Source of the DNA: Euglena gracilis
Taxonomy: Eukaryota > Euglenida > Euglenophyceae > Euglenales
Assembly (NCBI GenBank): GCA_039621445.1
Contig: CP154955.1
Location: 1,814,558-1,878,557, forward strand
Length of the DNA stretch: 64,000 nucleotides
Reading direction: 5' to 3'
Part shown: positions 13,190 to 25,257 of the stretch, piece after piece
Layout: every line of letters begins with the position of its first letter
Position numbering within the stretch: the stretch's first letter is position 1
Position numbers and translations under genes: made by a program
Notes under the pieces: generated by a model
What the model saw: the letters and a program-made list of their open reading frames with translations, nothing else
What the model was told of the DNA's origin: nothing
The model's database searches: none

Positions 13190-13450
13190 AATGGGCAAGG
13201 GTCGCGGGAGGCTGAAGCTGGCGCTGGCCCCATCGGAGAGGCGCTGCCACGTCAGCGACTTGATCTGCTTCACGTACTCCTTCACGTCCTCGGGGGCCCC
13301 CTCAATTGGCGTCCTGGCTGTGCTGGTCCCCCAGCCCAACCCTCATGGCAAACCTCCTGGCAGTTTGACAATGGAGCGCTGGAAGTAAGCACGGCCATGG
13401 GTAGGATGCGGCCAGGTTTGCCAAACTTGTATAAGCCGGTCAGTTTGTAC
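13190..13450 (-). CDS. Candidate exon pair, unknown protein
   Basis: From acceptor TCCTGCAG at 13450 the frame encodes YKLTGLYKFGKPGRILPMAV. Further on, in another frame, EDVKEYVKQIKSLTWQRLSD and FSLPRPLPIGS. Either a 40-nt intron or a one-base indel in the G/C run separates them. Both segments look coding; family unknown. Confidence 0.38.
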
Positions 13451-14084
13451 CTGCAGGAGGGGCAGGGGGATACATGACGTGGAGGGGGGAACGTAAACAA
13501 CTCAAAAATACAGAAAGAAGTGGGATGCCTAAAAAAGATGTAATCATTGACGCAGAGGACAGCTTTCTAGATGGAATTCGACAGCGTACAACGTACAAAT
13601 ACGGTCAGTAAACCATCACCATCATTAGAACATACCAAACATATAAAATACCAAACATTAAATACCATGCGCAAAAACAAAATGCTTTGTTTATAACTTG
13701 CCTTCGCATCCACGAGTGTGTCCTATGATGGGCTTCAATTTTATACGGACCGAAATGCATCCGTCAAAATTGGCATTTTGAGACTTTTTTCTCATTGCCT
13801 AAACCCTGTTTTGCACCTATCTTTGGACCTCCCGCGGGGAGGTTTTTTTTCAGTCGAATTTTTCAGCAAAATTTCCAAAAATTAAACCACCCCATTTGGA
13901 TTTTGAGCAAAAGACTGAAAAAATAGACCTGGGGTCTTATTTTTGGCAGGGTGTTGACAGAAATTTTACAGTGACCGTAGCTTGTCGAATGCGGAGGACT
14001 TCCGATGGACCCATAACTCAGGAGGAGGGTGTGGGAATCGAGGAAAATGAGTGGAGACCTCCTTTGATGAGTATTGCAGAGGCT

Positions 14085-14215
14085 GCAATATGGCGTATAT
14101 CCGGGACCACAACGCGACACACAAACGAAGAAGCATTGGCTTCAAAAAGGCAAAGGATCAGGGCACCTTGGATAGGACTTTGCCCCAGTGTGTTGTCAGC
14201 ACTTTTGCAATAGAG
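14085..14215 (+). CDS. Candidate exon, unknown protein
   Basis: Between TTGCAG and a GTGAGG donor the + frame encodes GCNMAYIRDHNATHKRRSIG and KDQGTLDRTLPQCVVSTFAI. It competes with minus-strand readings in the same region. Confidence 0.28.
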
Positions 14216-14353
14216 GTGAGGTTACCTTGCAACGCTGCATCAACAGTAGGGGACAAAATGACGACCATTTTTTGAGGACCTCCCAAGAGGGGTCCAGCCA
14301 GCTGGTCCAGGAGGGCGGGTCCTGCCAGCTGCTGGTCCCACCCTCAACCTGAC

Positions 14354-14493
14354 CAGTGAAAGGGGAGAGTCCGCACTTGTTGGCCATGCGGAGGATGAAC
14401 CGCTTCTTGTTCTTGTTGTAGATGTGGTGCGACGAGATGGCCACCAGGCGGGTGCCTTGTCCCTCCAGGGCCGCCGCCGACGTTTGGGTGCTC
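14354..14493 (-). CDS. Candidate exon, unknown protein
   Basis: 140 nt with CATCAG acceptor and GTCAGG donor. It encodes STQTSAAALEGQGTRLVAIS and HHIYNKNKKRFILRMANKCG. Clearly protein-like, no family recognised. Probably the same minus-strand gene as the exons at 13.2-13.45 kb. Confidence 0.42.
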
Positions 14494-16745
14494 CTGATGG
14501 CACAGCGGCAAACCGTGCTTCTGTGACCTCCTCCCAGATATTCGGCTACCGGTACCACTTACTGAAAGGGAGGGGGAGAGGGGCATCCGGACACCAATTT
14601 CCCCCCCACACTGCACCCACTCTGCAATCAGGGGGGCTGCTTGCTTTTTTAAACAGTACAACAGAATGTTAAAAAGGAACAGAAGCTGTCCCCAGTCACT
14701 CCTCACTGTTATTTAAAGCAACCCATTGTGAACAATACCATCGCGATAGAGCAAATGCTGCTTCTTCTTTCCAAAAAAAAAACAGCCATCTAATACCTTT
14801 TCTGTGAAAAAGATTGCATTTATTGTTTAACCAATTATCATTTTGATTACGTTGTTGTTGTTGCTACTGCTGCCACTGCTGTTGTCGTTCCTCCCCCGAA
14901 AAGCATTTCACGTCGATTTGGGGGCTGGTGATCATCTTGGCCGTGCCATTGTTTGCCAGCTTTTGCTTCACCACCAGCTGGCCATTTTACTGGCCACTAG
15001 AAAACAGTCACCAGCTGGATCCCCCAGCACTTTTGGAGGTTTGGGAGGTCAAAAACACTCCGGCATCACTGGAAAAATTACACAGCCAAGGCGGAGGGTC
15101 CACTAGTATTTCAACTGGCCATGTTTGGACTAGCTGCAGTCCACCGCCCCCCCCCCCCAGGAGCTGAACGAGTAGGTCTGGTGGTTGGGAGGGGGGGGGG
15201 GGTCGGCCAAGACGTCCTACCCATCACAACACTGTATAAGGTCCTTCGGCCAGGGAATTTCTTAAGGACCCCCCGGGGGGGGGGGGGTCCAGCCTCCGGC
15301 TGGCAAAAAGGCTGCTGGCTGGATTTGAGCTGCTGGCCGGCCCCCCCCCCCGGGGGGGTGGGGGGGGGAGGGGGGGGGTCCGGGGCTGGAGCGGGCTGGG
15401 CTGGGCTGGGTCGAGGAAAAACAAAATTTTCTAACACATTTTGGCCATTTTCGACATTTTGATGGGTGGAGCTAGATCAAGGCTGGGGGGCTGTGATGGA
15501 GGGGCTGTGATGAGGGGGAAAAATGCAGGGATAAGTGAGCTGGACAGCCCAGTTGCCTGGCCGGCCTGCGGCCGGCTGGGCCGGCCTTCGGCCGGCTTGC
15601 CCGGCCTCCGGCCGGGCTGGACCCGACTTTATTTCACTCGACCCCGGGGGGGGGGGGGCCCCCACCCCAAATTTGGGCTGCTGGCTGGATTTGAGCTGCT
15701 GGCTGGCTGGACCCCCCCCCCCGGGGGGTAGGGTACCCTCCGGCTTAAGAAATTCCCTGCCTTCGGCGCCTTCGGCGCCAAACACAGAAATACAAGAAGG
15801 CTGTGAACCCTGCCCCTAAGCTGCGACACCCTCCTGATACCGTCCCTCGCCATGTTATCCCTTCCGTCAATGAACGAAAAACAGCTTGAAATCGCTGAAT
15901 ATGGCAAGAAGATACGGCAAGGAGATCCCTGGTGGCGGGCTCCAAAAAAAAAGAAGCCAGGAGAGGAGACAGCACGAGAAAGGAAGCGGTGCCCCACACC
16001 TCAAAGCAAGCACGCGGCTCGCAGGTTCAAGAGCGGGCAGAGGCCTCACGCTGTGGCGGTGGGCCCATCGCACTGCTAGGACACGGACAGGGCGGTTCGG
16101 CCAACTGTTTCCGGCTCCAGACATTCCTGACGCTTTGTGCGAGTTCCACGTAAAGTCCATTCCATCTCGCCCATGGCGTGCGCCAGTTGGATAAATACGT
16201 CAGCCGAACACGGTGGCCCAAACATTTTCACCTTTATTAGGCCGTGCCATCAAACTCAGTGCAAAAAAACTTGACCTGTGGGTTGAATCCCCCAGATTTG
16301 GTTTCAAGGGGTTGCTTGAGGTGGGGGGTTGCTCAAAGGGGAAACCGAAGGGTTGCTTAAATTTGGACCAAAGGTCAACAAAAAATTGCCTCTTTTCCAA
16401 AAACAAAAAAAAGAAGGAGGTGCCCTGTTTTCAGGAAAACTTGCAATCGAACCAAAAGAATGATCAACAATTGTAAACGTAACGGTTTTAATTGGAGACT
16501 TTCGTTCATTTGGACTTTGTCATAATCTCCAGGGGGAGTAAATTTGGGGGTTGCTTAAATTCGGGTGTCTGTCTGTCTGCGCAGCCCCAAAGGTTGCCAA
16601 AATTTGGGGGATGCTCAATTTTGGAGGTGCTTAAACTTTACCTGCGGTCGAATTCCTTTGGGGGGGGGGGGGGCAGACGAACCCAGTGGCCCTGGATGGG
16701 CCAGGGGGAGGCTGGTGAGGGGCCGATGGAGAGGCGGCGGTGCAC

Positions 16746-16843
16746 CGGCCGCCAGCCGGCCAGGCACGCCGCCAACGCCACGGTCATCGCCAGGAGAGCC
16801 ACCGCCCAGGCGCGGCGGCTGGCACGCCACCCGAGCGGTTCAC
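16746..16843 (-). CDS. Candidate exon encoding a transmembrane helix
   Basis: 98 nt, GTACAG-like acceptor context and GTGCAC donor. It encodes AWAVALLAMTVALAACLAGW after a basic stretch. It resembles the exon at 7556-7681 in layout. Confidence 0.35.
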
Positions 16844-16849
16844 CTGTAC

Positions 16850-19490
16850 GGGGGGGGGGGGGGCTGGACCTCATTTCATTTCATTTCATCAACAGAAAAA
16901 CTTGTGTCGGGACGGTTTGTTGTCGCACGGCCTGTGGTTGCCCCCGGGCCACTCTCACGGCAGAACACACCTGTGTGGGATGCATCATCGTCCGGGGGAC
17001 CCGCCATGCCGGCCCTTCATTATCACGGGACAGGTCTCCCCGAGTTCATGGCAGCCATGTCGGCGGTCAAGGTCAAGAACCTGGGGGTGAAATTCCCAAC
17101 GGCTACTGTCCACCCCACCAGGCAATGGAATGCATCTTTCCAATCCTTGATTTGTTTGACTGCCTCTCGCGAAAGAAACTTTTTGGGGGGGAAATGATAA
17201 CCTCTCCTTATGCCCCCCCCCCAAAACCATTCACAGAGCCCAGAGGTGCACTGAATAGAATTGTGCTGAAGAAACAAGTCCTGAAAGTGTCAGGAGTAGT
17301 TGGACGATCTCCACAAGGAATGAGCGGCAAAACTGGAAGGACTCATTTCCCCGAGTGTCACAACTTGTGGGTTTGTTGTTTCCATTTGGCTACCACATTG
17401 GCCCTTGTGCAACATATGGAAACAAAATTCCTCTGGTTTTTTTTAAATGTTCCGCTCCCCTGTGAAAATTATGGAGTCACCACTGAGAGTGTTTCTGCAG
17501 GCAGCATCTCTCAAAACGCAACGTGCCACCGGGACTCGAGTTTCAGAACTTCAATTTGTTTTTTTTGTGCGAGCCAATGTATGTTGAACGTCACTTCATT
17601 TCACAGTTTTCAATCTTTTTGCTGGTTGGAACCCACGACAGCATGGGGGGGGGGGGTCGCCCCAGCGCCAAAAGCTGTGGTCGTGAGAGTGACTGAATTC
17701 CAGGCCCAGAATAGTCCAAATTCAATTTTTGACTCAGAGATGGGACGTGGTATAAATTTTGCCACCATCGATCTGGAACCCCTTGGAAAGCTGGGGATGG
17801 TAGGGATCAGTGCCTGCGCCAAGAAGAGGGTTCTGATATTGAACCCTGGGGAGGAGGTTCCATTTCACCTACAGTACAGGCAAAATTACGGGTGACAAAA
17901 GTTACTAAAAAAATATAATAGAATATATCTTTTTACGGGGAAAAAGGTATGGGAAATTTTTGATTTTGAAAGAAATATGGGAAAATTAAAACATTTTGGG
18001 GGAATTGGTAGTTTATTTTAAGTTGTAATGAAGCTTTTTGGAATTCTAAAAAATGGTCAAAATAAACTTCTGATGTGTTTTGGTAATTTTTTTATTTCCA
18101 AAGGAACCCCAAGAATCGACAGCTCCACATAACCGGGGGGGGGGGGTTATGGTGAAATGTCAGATTTTGATGTTATCCCGATAGAAGCCCTGACAAAAAA
18201 ACCACACAAATCCAGCCCCATAAAAATTAAAATTACCATAAAAATTACCAACCCCAGGAAAAAAATCCCAACTGAGTTGCGAAGGAGAAATGAAGAATCT
18301 AACCCTTTTGAGATCAAAATTGCTGTTCTGTGTGCACAGCAGGAAAAACCTTTGAATTTTTTATTGGACAAAAGCTTCATGAGCCACCTGAGCAGTGGAC
18401 AGGCTTCCTTTACCAACCCTGGGGGAGTGTGACCTTCCCAGAAGCCTGGTTGTAGATTAGGATGGAGCCCAAAAATGACCCCAACCCAGTATTGTGGGAG
18501 CCTGCCATTCGCGATCCGAAGCGCAACAGCGGGAATTCACTTTTGGGGCAGCGCTCTAATCAATCGCAGGCGAGCCCATGCGCACAGGAAGCCGGGGCGG
18601 CGGTGCCGCGGTATCGCAACGCAATACGCCATACGGCGGCAGCGGGGGGCCGGGGCCCGGCGAGGTGGGTCGCAGCGGGGCCCCCCAATCCAGTGGGCAC
18701 GGGAACAGACGGGAGCAGAGGTTTTTTGTGGACCCGGGGGAGAATGGGCGTCCAGGCCCACCCACCATCCCCGGGGGGGGAGGGGGGAGGGGCTCAGGGG
18801 GTTAAAAAAATCGGCGCTTCGGAATAGAAGAAAGCCCTGCCTCCGGTGAGTACCCCCCCGGGGGAGGGAGCTCGGCCGAGACCCAACCACCCACCGCCCC
18901 CCGGGTGACGAAGCTTAAAAAAAGGGTGGGGGGAGAAATGCAGAACAAACATTCCGAGTTTTTGAGACGGACTGAGCAAAACGGCGTGCCTGGGGTCAGG
19001 AAGAGTGTAGGGGTGTGGAGCCACGCTGGAAGGAGGAAAGGGAGCCATGCAAATGGCTGTGATCGGAGAGCACGGCTCGCTGGGGGACAGGGTAGCCGAA
19101 GGCAGTACCGACGGTGGGCGCGCCACCCGGAGGCACGGTTTGGCGGCAGCCCGAACGACGAACCATTTCGCCCCGGAGACCACAGGGGGATGCTCCTCGT
19201 GGAAATATGGAGGGAGGCATTTCCGGAGGGGGACTGGGACCAGGGAAAGACCTTGGCAGTTTGACTGCCGGTGCGAACAAAACACGTTGAAAAAGGGCGT
19301 GGGTGAGATGCGTATCGTTGGGAACTTAGACGCTGGGAGGGGCAGGTTTTCTGAAAGAGAACTTTATGTGTTGTTTGTTGGGGGAGAAATTCACTGGAAC
19401 AGAGGTCGAGGGAGGAAAACATCCTGTTGGAGGGCAAGCAACCACCCAAAAGAGATGTTTACAACATCACCCTGACATTTGAGATGCGGA
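16850..19490. other. Region with long open + frames of uncertain status
   Basis: An ORF of 467 codons (16492-17895, +) crosses poly-G tracts, so much of it is probably fortuitous. Its last 70 codons (NFATIDLEPLGKLGMVGISA, KKRVLILNPGEEVPFHLQY) look protein-like, as does a + frame at 18157-18432. No splice-supported exon was defined. Confidence 0.4.
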
Positions 19491-19496
19491 CACTGG

Positions 19497-19502
19497 TGGT
19501 GG

Positions 19503-19535
<33 letters not shown>

Positions 19536-19641
19536 CGATGACGATGATGATGATGATGGTGATGATGATGATGATGATGATGATGACGATGATGATGACG
19601 ACGACGACGACGACGATGACGATGATGATGGTGGTGGTGGT
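19497..19641. repeat. (GAT/GAC)n trinucleotide microsatellite
   Basis: About 145 bp of GAT with GAC and GGT interruptions. A shorter related tract lies at 19851-19886. Open frames here are poly-Met, poly-His or poly-Asp and are not genes. Confidence 0.95.
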
Positions 19642-19679
19642 GATCAGGCACCTATAGTCAAGCCCAAAAATTTCCCCAC

Positions 19680-19745
19680 TTTAGACCATTTAAGGCCATT
19701 TAAGGCCATTTAAGGCCATTTTAGGCCATTTCAGGCCATTTTAAA
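19680..19745. repeat. TTTAAGGCCA tandem repeat
   Basis: Five to six copies of a 10-11 bp unit GGCCATTTAA/GGCCATTTTA. Similar units recur at 21823-21890 and 32612-32640. Confidence 0.88.
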
Positions 19746-19889
19746 GTATAGGTGGGGGTTCTGAAAATCATAATTTTGCGTCATCTTTGTCCCGAAAACT
19801 GTATCATAACGTGTGCAAACCTTCTCTTATTCAGTAATAAGAAATGTACTGGTGATGATGATGATGATGACGACGACGACGACGACAAA

Positions 19890-21480
19890 ACCAACAAATA
19901 ATAACAGACACTTCGATATTTGAGCAGGAAACGAGACGATGGTCGAAGAATTGCTTGAAACCTCCGGCTAGAGAACAGGGGAACGTGTGGCTGGGGTCAC
20001 GTCCATGCCCACACTGCTCAACCTCAACCGGGGGGGGGGGGAATAGAATACACCGTTGCCGGAGGAAAAGCAAGGGGAAAGGCGGGTCAGGAGGCACCCT
20101 TCGGGGGGGGGGGGGGGGTTGTGGCCGCAAGGCGGCGGGGGCAGTGGGACGGGGCGTCCCCACTTCGCAGCCCGCCTCCCTGGCCAGCAGCAAACCAGTT
20201 GGCGGCGCCGACAGATGCCACTGTGTGGGGGGTTGTTGCCGACCCAAACCACTGTGGGCTTTGTGTTGCAGCCGTTTCTGCAACATCTGCGTGGCACGAG
20301 TGTCCTAATTGCAACGTTGCTCACCAACCCCCGGAGAGGGGGGTAAAGGGTCACTTTTCAATTGTCAAACCCATCAGCAAATCTCTGAAAACCAGACAGT
20401 TACTACCCGCACCCTCCCCTCCCATTGCAGTGGGTTGTCTCCAGTCGAAATGGCCCAAAATCAAAACACTCTGACAATTCGAAGCGGGCGGCACGTGCAA
20501 AAAAAAAAAGCAGTCGCCTCCCTCCCTTCGGGTGAAAGTGGAGGAGGCGTGAACTAAAAAGTGGTACAAAATGGTATGTCCCAATATCCATCGCCTTCAT
20601 TTGCCTTGTATGGAATTTCTTTCACATACCTTATATAAGGATAAATAAACATATGTGGAACTCATTCGGCTAGCTGAACATAAAAATTTACGGTTTGGCA
20701 CAGAACATGCGACAGCTGGGTTTTTGCAATTTGAAAAAGCCTTTTGTGCAGGAAGGGAAAAAAGGGATTCCACGTGACACTAGAATTTGTGAGAACTCAA
20801 AAATTTGTACCATAATTTGTAAAACAGTGGAATCTATGCCGTCATGCCTTTAACTATTGAGAAGGTGATAGTTTTATAGGTGGGTCAGAGAGTAAAGAAA
20901 TGTTAAAAAAAAAAAACAGAACGATGGAGGGACGGGGGTCTATTCTCGCCCTGAGATGCGACCCCTAGGGCTTTGCAAAAGGAAATTCGAAGGGAAGGGC
21001 TTGCAGCACAGGAATCCCCCCGGGCATCTGTTCTGACGGCCACACGCTGGATGGGCTTCCCTGTTGCCGTCACGGCAGAGTGGCATTGGTGAGGCAGCCG
21101 CAAATCTGCCCCCACTATTCGATGAAGCAAAAATAATATAATAATAATGTGTCTATTCCCACATGGCATTTGTAATTCCCGGTTCGGGACCTACCTTTCA
21201 TCATCTCTTTTCCCCCTGAGTTATGCGTGTGGTCCGGTGAAATCTCGATATTCCAAATTGCCTGCGTGCCTTGTTCGGGTCACACTCAGTCCAAAAGTGC
21301 TGAGGCACACACTGGAGGACGCTATTATCTACAAGAAAAACGGGCACGCACGAACTACCACTCCGGCGTTGGGTTAAATCAGAGCAAGTCAATAGCGGTA
21401 TACGCCCGTGTGGGGGGCCGCAGCCCGGCACGGTGGGATTGGCCCAGCCGCAGTGCCGGCCAGGCCGGGGGTTGACGCGT
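19890..21480. other. Intergenic region downstream of protease copy A
   Basis: G/C runs, no recognisable exon. No convincing terminator or polyadenylation signal was identified. Confidence 0.5.
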
Positions 21481-21481
21481 C

Positions 21482-21571
21482 TCACACGGCGCTGACGGCG
21501 TGCTCGGCGACGCCGTTGCAGTTCACGCCGCGCTGCAGGCGGATGTAGCCGCCCTCGCCCCAAGAGGCGCC
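21482..21571 (-). CDS. Copy A exon 9: C-terminal exon
   Basis: 90 nt ending in TGA (21482-21484). It encodes [15 protein letters not shown] then VNCNGVAEHAVSAV. It joins exon 8 exactly as [12 protein letters not shown] only if the intron lacks GT-AG. Confidence 0.9.
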   Translation of the reverse strand, partial: GASWGEGGYIRLQRGVNCNGVAEHAVSAV

Positions 21572-22728
21572 GGAGGCAGACTCCTTGTTCCTTCCCACCA
21601 CCCAAACTGGCTGAATTTCAGCGGGGGGGGGGGGGTGCAGCAAAAACATACTGACTTACGCAAATGGTAATCGTGCTGGGTTATGCTGATTATGTGAAAG
21701 AAAAAAAACGCACGGCAAAGGTGCACAAAAGAGCTGTCATTGGCATTTGTGCAAAGTTGTATAACTGCAGCTTTGCCAACAAAACGGTTCAAAAACAGCT
21801 TGCCGATTTGTTTGATGTGCTTTAGGCCATTTTAGGCCATTTTAGGACATTTTAGGCTGTTTGGGCTATTTTAGGCCTTTTAGGCCATTTTCCCGTAAAT
21901 TTTCCTTTCCATTTGAGCATGTGTGACTATCGCCTTCAAACAATTGTCTTACAAAGTTCTTAAAGGTAGTGCCGCCCCCTGGAGGTCTGGAGTGCCGCCT
22001 GCATCTGGTTTCCACATGATATTTTCACGCCAATTATTTGTGACAGTACTGCTATGTTATTGGTGTTTTCATGTCGTAGACAGTGAAACGCAGTGCCAGC
22101 CCTAATCTGGGGTTAATGGTAATAAAAAGTAGAATAACCGTTAAAGCATACGTAATGTAAGTCAATGCAATGGATGCATACAACTAACATCACTGACGAA
22201 AAACAAACTCAGATTTCTTGGGCTGCTGCTAGCAGAGTTCTATTGACCAGGTGTTGTCTGTGCAGGAATTGGTCTCGGTTGAAGATTCATGGTGGGGGGG
22301 CCTTTATCCCGGGCCCAACCCCACCCACTCACTGTTTTGAAGCCCCACCCACCCAGAATTGCCCCCCCCCCCGGGTCGGCCACCCACCCACCCGCCCACC
22401 CGTCCACCCAACCACCCACAATCCAACCAAAATTGGCCGAAGACATCGAAAAAAGTTTCCAGCCCAGCCTTCAGCCTGGCAAAAATCTGACCCATGCCGC
22501 ACCCCCAGGGGGGGGGGGGGGCTCTCGAAACCCCCTCCCCCCTGGGGGGGGGGGGGGGGGGGGGGGGGGGCAGGTGTTAAATGAATCTATGGTCACGGCA
22601 GATTGGTTGTTCTCAGCAGAAATGTGGCCATGATGGCACGTTCCAAGAAATACGCACAACTCAATGTCCCATTCAAGTGTGAGACCTGGAGTTAAAGCCA
22701 AACCCAACCAATAAAACGCAGTCTGGGC
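21572..22728 (-). other. Copy A intron 8, nonconventional (paired ends)
   Basis: 1157 nt. The 5' end reads GCCCAGACT and the 3' end AGTCTGCCTCC. CAGACT (+4 to +9) is complementary to AGTCTG (-11 to -6). There is no GT or AG at the termini required by the protein. The intron contains a copy of a dispersed G-rich repeat (22290-22580). Confidence 0.8.
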
Positions 22729-22789
22729 CCAGGAGTTCTTGACGATCCAGTACTTGGCACCCGCAGGGGTCTGCCCATAGCCCACAATC
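22729..22789 (-). CDS. Copy A exon 8: catalytic-Asn exon
   Basis: 61 nt encoding [20 protein letters not shown], with the catalytic Asn in KNSW. The next bases are GCCCAG, so the intron starts with CAG at +4 to +6 and no GT donor. Confidence 0.87.
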
Positions 22790-23057
22790 GGTTGGACAGT
22801 GTGGGATGTGCTTGCGGCAGATTCACTGGAAAGGCACACACACCGAAAGCAACCACCCACAGGCTTCCCCGTCTTCCCGTCAAGGGCTGAAGGATTTGAG
22901 GCACTTTCTATATTTTTGTTTAGACTAATTTCGAGGCCTTACGTCAGAGAAAACAGAGAATTATTTGGAAGATTCATTCAGTTATTCTGATTATTCAACA
23001 ATTCAGTAAGAATCACTCTAACAACCAAGGATGTGAGAGTCAAGCGACACGGTCGTC

Positions 23058-23118
23058 AGAACGCCATGGTCCAGACCCACAGTCTCGCAGGACTTCTTGA
23101 TGCCGCCAATGTAGAGCT
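23058..23118 (-). CDS. Copy A exon 7: catalytic-His exon
   Basis: 61 nt encoding LYIGGIKKSCETVGLDHGVL, with the catalytic His in LDHG. Both boundaries are non-GT-AG. The 3' end joins exon 8 as GVL-IVGYG, the normal C1A sequence. Confidence 0.85.
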
Positions 23119-23214
23119 GCCGACAGAGCGACGTGAACTGCTTTTGCAAACTGGACCATGAACGTCGACATAGATGTAAATATTAGCAGCATACATCTCT
23201 TTCAGGACCCGGGG

Positions 23215-23600
23215 GGGGTGCTGGCTAGGACTAGAAATTTGGGCTGGCCAGAAATCTGGACTGGCTGGCCTGCCGGCTGGGCCTGGACGGGGCTAGGCTA
23301 GGCCGAAATAAGACAATTGCCTGAAAAATGACCTGCAAAACAAAGTTTTGAAAAAAATGAGCATCTGACAACCCCAAAAAACGCCCCAAAGCCCCTAAAA
23401 CACCATTTTTGGCCATGTTACATTTTTTTCTCAGAAATTTTCAGCGCTCTGCACCGGAAACTTTGGGCTGGACCCTCCAAAAAGGTCTGGCAAGCAGGGC
23501 GAGCAGGACCCCCCCACAGGGGGGCGTCCTGCAAGCGGCCAGGAGGCTGGGCTGGGCCAAAAATCGGGGCTGGCTGAGGCAGGGGTCTGCAAAACCTTAA
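23215..23600. repeat. Dispersed repeat family 3 (GGGCTGGCTGG, GGCGTCCTGC)
   Basis: Shared blocks include GGCTAGGCCGAAAT, GCGCTCTGCACC-like, GGGCTGGACCCT, GGGGCGTCCTGC and GGGCTGGGCCAAAAA. Related copies at 35690-36010 (copy B intron 6) and, less complete, 15280-15745. Confidence 0.78.
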
Positions 23601-24017
23601 AGGGATACATAATGTAATGTAGGAATATGATATTTATGTAGCAAATCAGACTCAAAATGTTTCTGTCTGGCTTTTGCTGTTTGTGTGTGTGTGCCATCAG
23701 AGTGGGGTGTCAGCTCCAGGCTTGTTTTTGAAGAAGGAAAATCGCACCCCCCCCTTCTGGGCAGGGGGAAAAGGCACTTTCAACGGGGGTCCAGTTCTGG
23801 GGTGGGATACTAGTACACGCATTCCGGCACGGAGGGCCCGACAAAGCCATTTATAAAAGAAATATGTCCAGCATACAATCAACCACCACCCTGCCACCCT
23901 GGGGTGCCCCCCCTGCAAAGGTCAGGAACCCCAGAGACGGCACTTTCCCAGGACCGTTGAGATGCCACGCCGCCATTCTACCGCCGCCTCCCCGCCTCGG
24001 CCCACGCCGCCCCGGCC

Positions 24018-24102
24018 GCCACCCCTGGCTCGCGTCGACCGCGATGGACACGGGGCCCTTCTCCGCCACCCACGCCGCGATCTGGTCCTCGTCCTCCGGC
24101 AG
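24018..24102 (-). CDS. Copy A exon 6: [20 protein letters not shown]
   Basis: Conventional CAG acceptor. It encodes [20 protein letters not shown] then AVDASQGW, the segment before the catalytic His in C1A enzymes. No GT donor follows the W codon. The boundary is set by the family alignment (GW joined to QLY) and by pairing of the intron ends. Confidence 0.85.
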
Positions 24103-24773
24103 CTGCGAGGGGCAGCGGCCGGCGGGCCACGGTTGGGGTTGGGGGGGGGGGGCAGGTCCCTGACTCCCATCTGCCAATCAGTGAGCGTGCCGGGGTCGTT
24201 GCACAGTATCAAATGGTGTCGGGGAAACTTTTGAGCCATTTGGGTAACTGAGGGGACAAGACCATGGCTGTCAGATAGCCGTTCCGCTGGCTGAAAAGCA
24301 ATCGGCTGGCCGACACCAAAAGCTGGCTAGTCCGAGACCCTCACCCCATGACCATGTCCCACGTGCAGAAGATCCAGCCCCTCCCAAAAAAAAACCCTTT
24401 ATCCCAAAAATCTAAAAATCTAAAATCTAAAATGCCACACTTCAAACTGCCATAATCCTGGTCAGCAGCAAAGCAAAAGGGTGATCAGCCAGGGGGTCAA
24501 TCACAGGGTGTCGCTTAAGCAGAGGGACCATTTCACTTTTTCGTGCATGGCTTGGCCCATCTCAGGCCTGCTGGACGCCAGCAAGCTTAATTTTTTTTTA
24601 AATCTTATTCCATATTCCACTGACAAATTCCACAGATGAAAAGGTAAACAAAATAACAGAAACCCAGCCGAAACATCACATTGACAACGCCTTGGGACAA
24701 CGGGAATTAACCACATTTCATTACAGCCCGTCATAGGTTGGCTGGAAGGCAAAGCAAAGGGGGCAAGTCATAC

Positions 24774-24868
24774 GTCCACAAAGCCACGCACTTGCACCGC
24801 GTCGTGCTGCAGCTTGCTGTCACTGCAGGTGCTGCTGGTGCCGCACGCAGGGCGGTGCACCCACCTCC
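24774..24868 (-). CDS. Copy A exon 5: mid-domain exon (KLQHDAVQVRGFVD)
   Basis: 95 nt if the CCAG acceptor is used. It encodes CGTSSTCSDSKLQHDAVQV then RGFVD, and ends at GTATGA. The right-hand part is secure from conservation in A, B and C. The left boundary is uncertain, because the first ten or so residues do not look like the family and a nonconventional boundary near 24845 is also possible. Confidence 0.8.
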
Positions 24869-25257
24869 CTGGCGGTTTGTGGAGGGGATGGCGCACCAAA
24901 CGTGCACACCCTGCAAACACATGCGGATTTTGCAACATTTAAGCTTGGACAAAAAAAGAAAATCAGCGGGAGCAACAGATCGGCATTTTGGCTGCATTGT
25001 GGTGGACATGATCACAGCTGTCCCCCCCCCCTGGTGCCGAGATAACGGGGTGCTACCTGACAGGAAAACAGTTCTTTAAACAATTACATGCAAAACTTTT
25101 ATCTGGGGGGAAATGAAAACAGGGTTGCCGAACCTTTTTTGGCAGTTTTTTTGGTTTTTGAGCTTTGGCAAGATCCATTAGATCAAGTTGTTAGTTGTAA
25201 GTTGACCTCTGAGTTTTAGTTAGAGTATTCTGGCTGATCGCTCATGATATCCCTAGA

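Noticed and set aside
19391-19657. Poly-His and poly-Met open frames
   Set aside because: Translation of the GAT/GAC microsatellite.
22721-22733. Extending protease exon 8 past KNSW to a downstream GT donor (reading AQTA...)
   Set aside because: It would insert about 15 residues inside the invariant KNSWG motif, and the extension is not conserved in frame between A and B. The paired-end boundary restores [12 protein letters not shown] exactly.
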